A stretch of DNA of 64,000 nt from Brevundimonas lenta. GTDB lineage: Bacteria > Pseudomonadota > Alphaproteobacteria > Caulobacterales > Caulobacteraceae. Each line of letters opens with the position of its first letter. The stretch's first letter is position 1. The stretch covers positions 310,001 to 374,000 of the forward strand of contig NZ_JACIDM010000001.1 of assembly GCF_014196335.1 (NCBI RefSeq), written 5' to 3'. Positions 57,903 through 64,000 of the stretch are shown here, in pieces. The position numbers and the translations under genes are program-made. The notes beneath the pieces were generated by a model. It had not been told where the DNA came from, did no database searches, and was given only the letters and a program-made list of their open reading frames with translations.

Positions 57903-59881
57903 ACCGACACCTGGGTGCCGAGCTCGACCACGCGGCCGGGCGGGATGTGGAAGAAGTCGGTGGGGTTGGCGGCGTTACGCATGAGGAAGATGAACAGCCT
58001 GTCCTGCCAGAGCGGCATGCCCTCGGTGGCCGAGGCGATGACCGAGCGTCGGCCGAGGAAGAAGCTGGTCGACATGATATCGAACTTCAGCCCCTGTTTG
58101 CGGCACACGCCCAGCGCCTTGGGCACATTGGGCTGTTCCATGAATCCGTAGGAGATGACCAGCTTCTTGAAGTCGTCCGAGATCGGCTCGATCGACACGC
58201 GATATTTTTCGGGCACGCGGGGGCGGTCGGTGGTGCGGACGGTCAGGATGACGTTCTTCTCGTGCAACACCTTGTTGTGCTTGAGATTGTGCATCAGGGC
58301 GACCGGCGCGATGTCCGGGTCCGAGGTCAGGAAGATGGCGGTGCCGGGCGCCCGGTGGGGCGGACGGGCGCGCAGCATCTCGATCAGGTCGGCCAGCGGC
58401 AGGCTGTCCTTGCGCGTCTTGGCGGTGAGAATCTGCGTGCCGCGCACCCAGGTCCACATCAGCAGGATCAGCAGCCCGCCCATGACCAGCGGGAACCAGG
58501 CCCCCTGCGGGATCTTCAGCATGTTCGAGGTCAGGAAGACCAGGTCCAGCGCCACCAGCGGGCTGATGACGGCCAGCGAGACCGGCACGCTCCACTTCCA
58601 TAGTTTGCGGACGATGAACCAGGCCAGCAGGCTGTCGACGAACATCGAACCGGTCACCGCGATGCCGTAGGCGGCGGCGAGGGCGGTCGAGGTCTGGAAC
58701 GTGACCAGCAGGGCCAGCACGCCCACCATCAGCAGCAGGTTGACCGATGGCACGAAGATCTGGCCGGCCTGGCTTTCAGAGGTGTTCTTGATGTCGATGC
58801 GCGGCAGAAGGCCCAGCTGAACCGCCTGCTGGGTGACCGAGAAGGCGCCCGTGATGACCGCCTGCGAGGCGATCACCGTGGCGATGGTGGCCATGATCAG
58901 CACCGGCCAGTAGGCGAAGTCCGGCACCATCATCCAGAAGGGGTTGGCGGCCGCTTCCCGGTGGGCGAGCACATTGGCCCCCTGACCGAGGTAGCACAGC
59001 GTCAGGCAGGGCAGGGCGAACCACAGCCAGCCCTGACGGATCGGCGCCTTACCGAAATGGCCCATGTCGGCGTAGAGCGCCTCGGCGCCGGTGACGGCCA
59101 GGAAGACGCTGCCGAGGATGACGAAGCCGAGGAAGCCGTTGTCGATCAGGAAGACCACGCCGTAGTGCGGCGACAGCGCCCGGAAGATCGAGGGGTCGTC
59201 GAAGATATGATAGACGCCCAGCCCCGCCAGGATGAGGAACCACAACCCCATCAGCGGCCCGAAGAAGCGCGCCACCCGGGCGGTGCCGTGCGACTGGATC
59301 ATGAACAGGGCGATCAGGATGCCCGCCGCGATGGGCAGCACCCAGGCGTCGAGTTGTCCGGACAGGCCAGGCGCGTCCCGCAGACCCTCGACCGCCGACA
59401 GAACCGACACCGCGGGCGTGATCACGCCGTCGCCGTAGAACAGCGCCGCGCCGCAGACGCCCAGAATGAAGATCAGGCCGGAGCGCCGGCCGACGGCGTG
59501 TTGCGCCAGCGCCATCAGCGCCAGGGTGCCGCCTTCGCCTTTGTTGTCCGCCCGCATCAGGAAGACGACGTACTTCAGCGTCACCACGAGGATGAGCGCC
59601 CAGAACACCAGCGAAACCACGCCGAGGATAGCCAGTTCGTCGGCGCCGCCGCCCCGCGAGTGATGCAGCGCCTCGCGCATCGCATAGAGGGGGCTGGTGC
59701 CGATGTCGCCGAAGACGACGCCGATGGCGCCGACGATAAGGGCCATCTTGCCCGATTGGGCGTGACCGTGCTCGTCCGCGGCCGCGGGATGCGGCGGCGG
59801 GGCGGAGGAATCGGCTGAAGATAGAGTGCTGGAGGCGGCGGCGTTGTCGCCGGCTTCACCTTGGGGAGAGGCCCCGACCAT
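57899..59881 (-). CDS. kup: Low-affinity potassium transport system protein Kup
   Basis: A 660-aa secondary K+ uptake system. The N-terminus is a 40-residue hydrophilic tail rich in Ser/Ala/Pro with a HPAAADEHGHAQ stretch. The first helix contains MALIVGAIGVVFGDIGTSPL and YAMREALHH, the diagnostic Kup/HAK motif. GTSPLYA, DNKGEGGTLAL and LFYGDGVITPAVSVLSAVEG follow, then about twelve hydrophobic helices and the cytoplasmic tail IEPISDDFKKLVISYGFMEQ. Start MVGASPQGEA is the ATG at 59881. The 157-bp gap before the Rrf2 gene contains its promoter, and rsmB follows on the same strand with overlapping stop and start. Confidence 0.95.
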   Translation of the reverse strand: MVGASPQGEAGDNAAASSTLSSADSSAPPPHPAAADEHGHAQSGKMALIVGAIGVVFGDIGTSPLYAMREALHHSRGGGADELAILGVVSLVFWALILVVTLKYVVFLMRADNKGEGGTLALMALAQHAVGRRSGLIFILGVCGAALFYGDGVITPAVSVLSAVEGLRDAPGLSGQLDAWVLPIAAGILIALFMIQSHGTARVARFFGPLMGLWFLILAGLGVYHIFDDPSIFRALSPHYGVVFLIDNGFLGFVILGSVFLAVTGAEALYADMGHFGKAPIRQGWLWFALPCLTLCYLGQGANVLAHREAAANPFWMMVPDFAYWPVLIMATIATVIASQAVITGAFSVTQQAVQLGLLPRIDIKNTSESQAGQIFVPSVNLLLMVGVLALLVTFQTSTALAAAYGIAVTGSMFVDSLLAWFIVRKLWKWSVPVSLAVISPLVALDLVFLTSNMLKIPQGAWFPLVMGGLLILLMWTWVRGTQILTAKTRKDSLPLADLIEMLRARPPHRAPGTAIFLTSDPDIAPVALMHNLKHNKVLHEKNVILTVRTTDRPRVPEKYRVSIEPISDDFKKLVISYGFMEQPNVPKALGVCRKQGLKFDIMSTSFFLGRRSVIASATEGMPLWQDRLFIFLMRNAANPTDFFHIPPGRVVELGTQVSV

Positions 59882-59990
59882 GAAGTTCCTCCGGGCTCCG
59901 CTGCATGCGGCCCCATCAAAAGAGCCGCGAGCCTTTAGGCCCTTTCAATACCGGATTCAATCGTGCTGCACGTGCGAAGGTTGCGCCGGT

Positions 59991-60018
59991 TTGTGAAAGG
60001 ACGCATGCACGCTTATCT
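59991..60018 (+). promoter_or_regulatory. Candidate promoter for the Rrf2-SDR genes
   Basis: TTGTGA at 59991-59996, a 16-base spacer and TTATCT at 60013-60018, ending 20 bases before the ATG at 60039. The pair matches vegetative -35/-10 elements reasonably well. Confidence 0.4.
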
Positions 60019-60038
60019 TGGGTCTGAAACGAGCGCCC

Positions 60039-60509
60039 ATGTCCGACAGCCAACGCTTCCCCGTCGCCGCCCATTCGCTGGCCTATCTGGCCCACAAGGG
60101 CGCCTACTCGCCGGCCGACGCCGCGCCGAGCGCGGTTCTGGCCGCCTCCGTCCCGACCAACCCTGTCGTCGTGCGGCGGGTCACCGCCCTGCTGGCCAAG
60201 GCGGGCCTGATCGCGACCCGTCCGGGCGCCTCCGGCGGGGCCTGGCTGCTGCGTCGGCCCGAGGATATCAGCCTGGATGAGGTGCTGAAGGCCGTGAACG
60301 GCTGCGCCCACATCGGTTCGCCGCCGGCCGGGGCCAAGGGCTGTCCGGTCAGCGAACATATCCCCCGCCAGGTCGCCAAGGCCCTGACCGCCGCCGATCG
60401 GGCCGCGGGCGAGGCCCTGGCGAAGATCACCATCGCCGACCTGCTGGCAGAGAACCCGCCGTCGCTGGCGGCCTTCGCACCCCATTCGTCCTGCCCGGTA
60501 GCCGCCTGA
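60039..60509 (+). CDS. Rrf2 family transcriptional regulator
   Basis: A 156-aa winged-helix regulator of the Rrf2 family. The helix-turn-helix is SQRFPVAAHSLAYLAHKGAY with NPVVVRRVTALLAKAGLIAT, and the wing is RPGASGGAWLLRRPEDISLD, the usual GxxGG motif. Three cysteines are spread through the C-terminal half: NGCAHIG, KGCPVSE and HSSCPVA. Rrf2 proteins often sense Fe-S clusters or nitric oxide, but the number and spacing here do not clearly match IscR or NsrR. An ATG at 60018 is in frame but the one at 60039 is closer to the family start. The SDR gene starts two bases after the stop, so they probably form an operon. Confidence 0.88.
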   Translation: MSDSQRFPVAAHSLAYLAHKGAYSPADAAPSAVLAASVPTNPVVVRRVTALLAKAGLIATRPGASGGAWLLRRPEDISLDEVLKAVNGCAHIGSPPAGAKGCPVSEHIPRQVAKALTAADRAAGEALAKITIADLLAENPPSLAAFAPHSSCPVAA

Positions 60510-60511
60510 GC

Positions 60512-61318
60512 GTGAGTCGGGGCGATCGTCGCACCGTCCTGATCACAGGCGCGTCCGCCGGCATCGGCGCGGCGCTGGCGCGGGTGTTCGCCGGCCATGG
60601 CTGGGACCTGATCCTGACCGCGCGCCGCGAGGACCCCTTGCGCACGCTGGCGGCGGAACTCTCGGGCATGGGCGCCCACGCAACGGTGATCCCTGAGGAC
60701 CTGGCCGACCCTGAGGCCCCGCGTCGTCTGCTGGCCGCGATCGCCGACTGCGACCTGCAGGTGGACGGCCTGGTCAACAACGCCGGCTTCAGCCGCACGG
60801 CGGGTTTCCTGCGGACCGATCCCGCGTCTCATGAGGCCATGATACGGGTGATGCTGACGGCGCCGGTCGAACTGGCCCGTCTGTTCGCCCCCGGCATGGT
60901 CGAGCGTGGCCATGGGCGGATCCTGAACGTCGCCTCGCTGGCCGGTCAGATGCCGGCGACCGGCGGCGACACGCTGTACGGGCCGATCAAGAGCTTCCTG
61001 ATCAAGGCCTCACAGGGGCTGCACCTGGAATTGCGCGGGACGGGGGTGCATGTGACCGCCCTGTGCCCCGGCTACACCCTGACCGAGTTCCACGACGTCA
61101 ACGGAACGCGGGCCGAGGTCTCGACGGCCTATCCCGCCTGGATGTGGCAGACGGCCGAACACGTGGCCGACGTGGGCTACCGGGCGGTCGAGACCAACCG
61201 GCCGAAGGTCACGCCGGGCGCCATGAACAATGTGCTGGCGGGACTGGCCAAACACCTGCCGGACGCCATGGCGCTGAACATGGTCGGCGGTCACGCGCGG
61301 CGGCTGAAGCGGATCTGA
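60512..61318 (+). CDS. Short-chain dehydrogenase/reductase
   Basis: A 268-aa classical-type SDR. The cofactor motif TGASAGIGAALARVF is at about residue 12, the NNAG motif at 90 in VDGLVNNAGFSRTAGF, the serine in ILNVASLAGQMPATGG, and the YxxxK pair in LYGPIKSFLIKASQGLHLE. ALCPGYTLTEFHDVNGTRAE follows. The substrate is unknown; the family often acts on acyl or steroid substrates. The GTG start (60512) is two bases after the Rrf2 stop, so the enzyme may be the regulated target of that repressor. Confidence 0.88.
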   Translation: MSRGDRRTVLITGASAGIGAALARVFAGHGWDLILTARREDPLRTLAAELSGMGAHATVIPEDLADPEAPRRLLAAIADCDLQVDGLVNNAGFSRTAGFLRTDPASHEAMIRVMLTAPVELARLFAPGMVERGHGRILNVASLAGQMPATGGDTLYGPIKSFLIKASQGLHLELRGTGVHVTALCPGYTLTEFHDVNGTRAEVSTAYPAWMWQTAEHVADVGYRAVETNRPKVTPGAMNNVLAGLAKHLPDAMALNMVGGHARRLKRI

Positions 61319-61413
61319 TACCCGGCCAATGGGGACGCCCTGTCAGGGACAACCCTGATGGCGCGCGCGCCGACTACCCCTGACGGTGAGGCATCCTCCA
61401 GGGATGCCCTCCG

Positions 61414-61812
61414 ATGACCAACGAAGCCGCTCCGACCCATCTGCTGCCTCCGGTCCTGCCGCAGGACCTCGGCACCGTACGGACCATCATGGCTGCGGAC
61501 CGGACGCTGATGGCGTGGGTGCGGACCTCGCTGTCGATGTACAGCTTCGGCTTCACCATCTACAAATTTCTGGAGACGGCGGCCCAGCAGAGTGAACTGG
61601 CGCACCCCGAAAGCCCGCAGCGGGTGGGGTTGTTCCTGGTCGGTCTGGGGACGCTGTCGATGGTTCTGGGGGTGTTCAGCTACTGGCTGACGCTGAAGGA
61701 CCTGCGCCGCACCGAGGAGTTCCGGCTGGGCCGGCCCACCCTGATCATCTCGACGATCATGATGCTCGGCGGCGTCGTGCTGTTCTGCTCGATGGCGTCC
61801 CGCTGGGTTTAG
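61414..61812 (+). CDS. YidH/DUF202 family membrane protein
   Basis: A 132-aa integral membrane protein. The characteristic DUF202 opening ADRTLMAWVRTSLSMYSFGF is near residue 28, preceded by TVRTIMA. Three hydrophobic segments are visible: SMYSFGFTIYKFLETA, GLFLVGLGTLSMVLGVFSYW and PTLIISTIMMLGGVVLFCSM. Function of the family is unknown. It ends 23 bases before a bidirectional terminator and the tRNA-Gly gene on the opposite strand. Confidence 0.9.
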   Translation: MTNEAAPTHLLPPVLPQDLGTVRTIMAADRTLMAWVRTSLSMYSFGFTIYKFLETAAQQSELAHPESPQRVGLFLVGLGTLSMVLGVFSYWLTLKDLRRTEEFRLGRPTLIISTIMMLGGVVLFCSMASRWV

Positions 61813-61835
61813 CCCGGCCCATAACGCCAAACAGC

Positions 61836-61870
61836 AAAAAGGCCCGGTCCGAAGACCGAGCCCTTTGTTT
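61836..61870. terminator. Bidirectional rho-independent terminator
   Basis: Nine-base stem GGCCCGGTC at 61841-61849 with GACCGAGCC at 61854-61862 (one G-U or mismatched pair), loop CGAA (TTCG on the minus strand). On the minus strand it is followed by TTTTT (plus-strand A-run 61836-61840), ending the tRNA-Gly transcript. On the plus strand CTTTGTTT follows, ending the DUF202 transcript. Confidence 0.85.
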
Positions 61871-61874
61871 CGAC

Positions 61875-61949
61875 TGGAGCGGGCGAGGCGATTCGAACGC
61901 CCGACCCTCACCTTGGCAAGGTGATGCTCTACCCCTGAGCTACGCCCGC
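61875..61949 (-). tRNA. tRNA-Gly (GCC)
   Basis: On the minus strand GCGGGCG (acceptor) is followed by TAGCTCAGGGGTAGAGC (D arm), CACCTTGCCAAGGTG (anticodon arm with loop TTGCCAA, anticodon GCC), the T arm GGGCGTTCGAATCGCC, then the acceptor CGCCCGC, discriminator T and an encoded CCA at 61875-61877. The acceptor stem is fully paired. A rho-independent terminator follows 4 bases after the CCA. Confidence 0.97.
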
Positions 61950-62037
61950 ACTCCGTGGGGCGGCGAGGCCGTCCCGTGTCGAGGAGGGGGCGTATAGCGG
62001 AGGGTTGCTGACCCTCGCAAGCCCCCTGCTCAAGAAT

Positions 62038-62820
62038 TTAGCGCGGAGCCAGTCGGATGGCCCCATCCAGGCGGATGCATTCGCCGTTGATGTAGACGTT
62101 GCGGGCCAGCTCCAGCACCAGCGAGGCGTAGTCGGCGGGCGTGCCGAGACGGCTGGGGAAGGGGATGGCCGCGGCCAGGGCGTCCTGGATCTTCTGATCC
62201 ATTCCGGCCATCATCGGCGTCCACATGATGCCGGGCAGGATGGTGTTCACGCGGACGCCTTCCTGGGCCAGGTCGCGGGCGACCGGCAGGGTCATGGCGT
62301 AGACGCCGCCCTTGGACGCCGAATAGGCCGCCTGGCCGATCTGGCCGTCCTGGGCCGCCACCGAGGCGGTGTTGACGATCAGGCCGCGCTCGCCGTCGGC
62401 CATCGGCTCCAGCGTCACCATGCCGAGCGCCGACTGCGACAGGACGCGGTAGGTGCCGAACAGGTTCACGCGGACGGTGCGCTCGAACGAGGCCATGTCG
62501 TGGGCGCGGATCTCGCCGGTGTCCTTCTTGCGGCTGACCGTCTTCTGGCCGGTGGCGATGCCGGCGCAGTTGACCGTCAGGCGCTCCTGGCCGTGGGCGG
62601 CGCGGGCCTTTTCGAAGGCGGCGGCGACCGAGGCGTCGTCCGTGACGTCGACCTTGCAGAAGACGCCGCCGATTTCGGCCGCGATGGCCTCGCCCCGTTC
62701 CTCGTTCAGGTCGAACAGGGCGACCTTCGCGCCCGTGGCGGCGATGGCGCGCGCCGTGCCTTCACCCAGGCCCGAGGCCCCGCCCGTCACCACCGCTGCG
62801 ATCGAACCGTCGAGTTTCAT
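62038..62820 (-). CDS. SDR family 3-hydroxyacyl-CoA dehydrogenase (type II-like)
   Basis: A 260-aa SDR. The NAD motif is [20 protein letters not shown] near residue 10, then [45 protein letters not shown] with the YSASKGG active site, and [19 protein letters not shown]. The overall pattern, with a [20 protein letters not shown] stretch and the long [20 protein letters not shown] tail, resembles 3-hydroxyacyl-CoA dehydrogenase type II (HSD17B10-like), which works in fatty-acid or branched-chain amino-acid breakdown. The exact substrate is inferred only. It starts at ATG 62820, divergent from the DUF1232 gene. Confidence 0.85.
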   Translation of the reverse strand: MKLDGSIAAVVTGGASGLGEGTARAIAATGAKVALFDLNEERGEAIAAEIGGVFCKVDVTDDASVAAAFEKARAAHGQERLTVNCAGIATGQKTVSRKKDTGEIRAHDMASFERTVRVNLFGTYRVLSQSALGMVTLEPMADGERGLIVNTASVAAQDGQIGQAAYSASKGGVYAMTLPVARDLAQEGVRVNTILPGIMWTPMMAGMDQKIQDALAAAIPFPSRLGTPADYASLVLELARNVYINGECIRLDGAIRLAPR

Positions 62821-62876
62821 GGCCGAAGCCCCTATGTTGGTATGAACCTGAGAATGTCGCGGGGGGTTTAGCCGCC

Positions 62877-63281
62877 ATGACCGTCAATGCCAAACCGATC
62901 AGCCCGGACGAGGCCATAGACCCGTCGCGCGCCCTCGTGCCCGCGGTGCAGCGGGTCAACGAGGTCCGGGTCAGCAAGGGCTTCTGGCCCAAGATCCGCC
63001 GGACGGCGGCGCGCATTCCGTTCGCCGGCCAGGCTCTGTCTGTCTGGTTCGCCGCCCGCGACCCCGAAACGCCGGCGGCGGCCAAGGGGATCATGGTCGG
63101 GGCGCTGGCCTATTTCGTCCTGCCCGTGGACGCCATTCCGGACATCTTCGCCGGCATCGGCTTCACCGACGACGCGGCGGTGATCGCGGCCTTGCTGGCG
63201 ACCCTGGGGGCCAATATCAAGCGCCGCCACAAGGACCAGGCCGACGCGGCGCTGGAAAAGCTCAAGTCCGATCAGGGCTGA
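62877..63281 (+). CDS. DUF1232 (YkvA) family membrane protein
   Basis: A 134-aa protein with a DUF1232 domain. The core is SVWFAARDPETPAAAKGIMV and GALAYFVLPVDAIPDIFAGI, then GFTDDAAVIAALLATLG, the conserved motif of the YkvA family. One or two hydrophobic helices are present. Function is unknown. The gene's last ten bases overlap the 3' end of the convergent oxygenase gene. Confidence 0.88.
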   Translation: MTVNAKPISPDEAIDPSRALVPAVQRVNEVRVSKGFWPKIRRTAARIPFAGQALSVWFAARDPETPAAAKGIMVGALAYFVLPVDAIPDIFAGIGFTDDAAVIAALLATLGANIKRRHKDQADAALEKLKSDQG

Positions 63282-64000
63282 TCCCCGATCGGTTCGTTCG
63301 AGCGCAGCCAGCCGGTGATCGACAGCCGGTCCTTCGGCGCGAAACTGGCCACCTGACCGACCGCATGCGCCTTGGGCACGGCGAAGATGTTCAGGGTGTT
63401 GAACGAGGGCACGAAGCCGTCGGCGATGTGGCCGTCGCCGTCGAAGAAGATCAGCGCCCCGCCCCAGTCGGCGTACCATTCGCGGGTCATGTTCAGGACA
63501 TAGGCGTAGAGCCGGTTCTTGCCCGGGGCGACGTCCGTGTGGGCCGTCAGCGCATGGCCGGGCCGGTAGCGGGTGGCCTGGGCGTCGGCGAAGTCGATGC
63601 GGTCGTCGCCGGTCACCGCCCGGACGAAGGCGATGAACTCCGGGCTGTTCAGGAAGGCCGGGACCTCGCTGACGGCGTCCGGCGTGGTGTCCTCGAACCC
63701 CTCGACCGTCAGGCGGCGGGTGTCGAAGATGTACTGCATGCGGGGGCTGTTGCCGTCGATGCGGGCGCCGTCGATCCAGGACTGCTTGTCCGGCTCGGCG
63801 GCGATGCGGCCGAGCAGGGGCAGTTCGAACAGCTCGCCGCTGGCCGCGACGCTGATGCGCCAGTTATCGAAGACCTCCATGGCCACGGCCACGGCCTCGG
63901 CGCTGTCGTCGTCCATCAGGCCGGGGATGCGCAGCCGGCGTTTTGCGGCGAAGGCGGCGGCGAGGGCGTCGACGTCGAGGGCGGAAGAGAGCCTCAGCGT
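63272..64000 (-). CDS. 2OG-Fe(II) oxygenase (prolyl-4-hydroxylase-like), 3' part
   Basis: Partial: 242 codons are in the window and the open frame runs off the right edge at 64000, so the true start is outside. The Fe-binding HxD is in YRPGHALTAHTDVAPGKNRL. The distal histidine is probably in FAVPKAHAVGQVASFA and the 2OG-binding Arg/Lys in DRLSITGWLR. The double-stranded beta-helix also contains RLYAYVLNMTREWYADWGGA with LIFFDGDG. This resembles the prolyl 4-hydroxylase/TPA1-like group. The upstream portion from the window edge reads ALDVDALAAAFAAKRRLRIP before an internal ATG at 63916, so that ATG need not be the start. The substrate is unknown. Confidence 0.85.
   Translation of the reverse strand, partial: TLRLSSALDVDALAAAFAAKRRLRIPGLMDDDSAEAVAVAMEVFDNWRISVAASGELFELPLLGRIAAEPDKQSWIDGARIDGNSPRMQYIFDTRRLTVEGFEDTTPDAVSEVPAFLNSPEFIAFVRAVTGDDRIDFADAQATRYRPGHALTAHTDVAPGKNRLYAYVLNMTREWYADWGGALIFFDGDGHIADGFVPSFNTLNIFAVPKAHAVGQVASFAPKDRLSITGWLRSNEPIGDQP

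Overview
The window is about 64 kb of GC-rich (roughly two-thirds G+C), densely packed alphaproteobacterial chromosome. Gene content and order point to Caulobacterales, most likely Brevundimonas or a close relative: a PpsR/RP001-type gene and hemE flank an intergenic region, as at the Caulobacter origin Cori, and ParAB, parS, NtrZ-like, CenR-like and CC0125/CC1285-family lipoprotein genes are present. Genus is inferred, not proven.

Layout. 1-1065: 5' end of ppsR and the divergent intergenic region with a perfect CtrA box, interpreted as the replication origin. 1066-3831: heme operon hemE-hemH-hemJ and a small membrane protein. 4105-11884: rho, a DUF6489 protein, mnmE, mnmG, rsmG, parA and parB, with three parS-like sites at 5546, 7388 and 10084; this is the centromere-like segregation region next to the origin. 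11881-16473: holA, lptE, leuS and a DUF3576 lipoprotein on the minus strand. 16809-19309: NtrZ-like protein, a ThiE-like protein, the YggS-type PLP protein and a CenR-like response regulator. 19313-28761: MFS exporter with divergent LysR regulator, exonuclease III, lolA, a GNAT protein, ftsK, a lipoprotein, a UbiH-type monooxygenase, a frameshifted lipoprotein gene and a Trm112 protein. 28906-36838: LON-domain protein, CnoX chaperedoxin, heparinase-like protein, rpe, OsmC, hydrolase, purH and an orphan gene. 36872-46397: ProXp-type editing enzyme, DUF6065, CC0125-family lipoprotein, LysE, two related small secreted proteins, sugar dehydrogenase, argG, a degenerate aldo/keto reductase and a TonB-dependent receptor under a cobalamin riboswitch. 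46809-57902: mutS-glnD-murJ-trpS chain, a lipoprotein, a GNAT protein and rsmB. 57899-64000: kup, Rrf2 regulator, SDR, DUF202, tRNA-Gly, a second SDR, DUF1232 and a partial 2OG-Fe(II) oxygenase.

The genes are overwhelmingly housekeeping: origin and segregation, heme, tRNA modification and charging, envelope biogenesis, mismatch repair, nitrogen signalling. Stop/start overlaps (ATGA, GTGA) are frequent and GTG or TTG starts are common. I see no transposase, integrase, prophage, CRISPR array or defence island. The most distinctive signals are non-coding: the origin with its CtrA box, the parS cluster, an intergenic repeat that supplies the mnmE ribosome binding site, a heptamer tandem repeat, and the B12 riboswitch.
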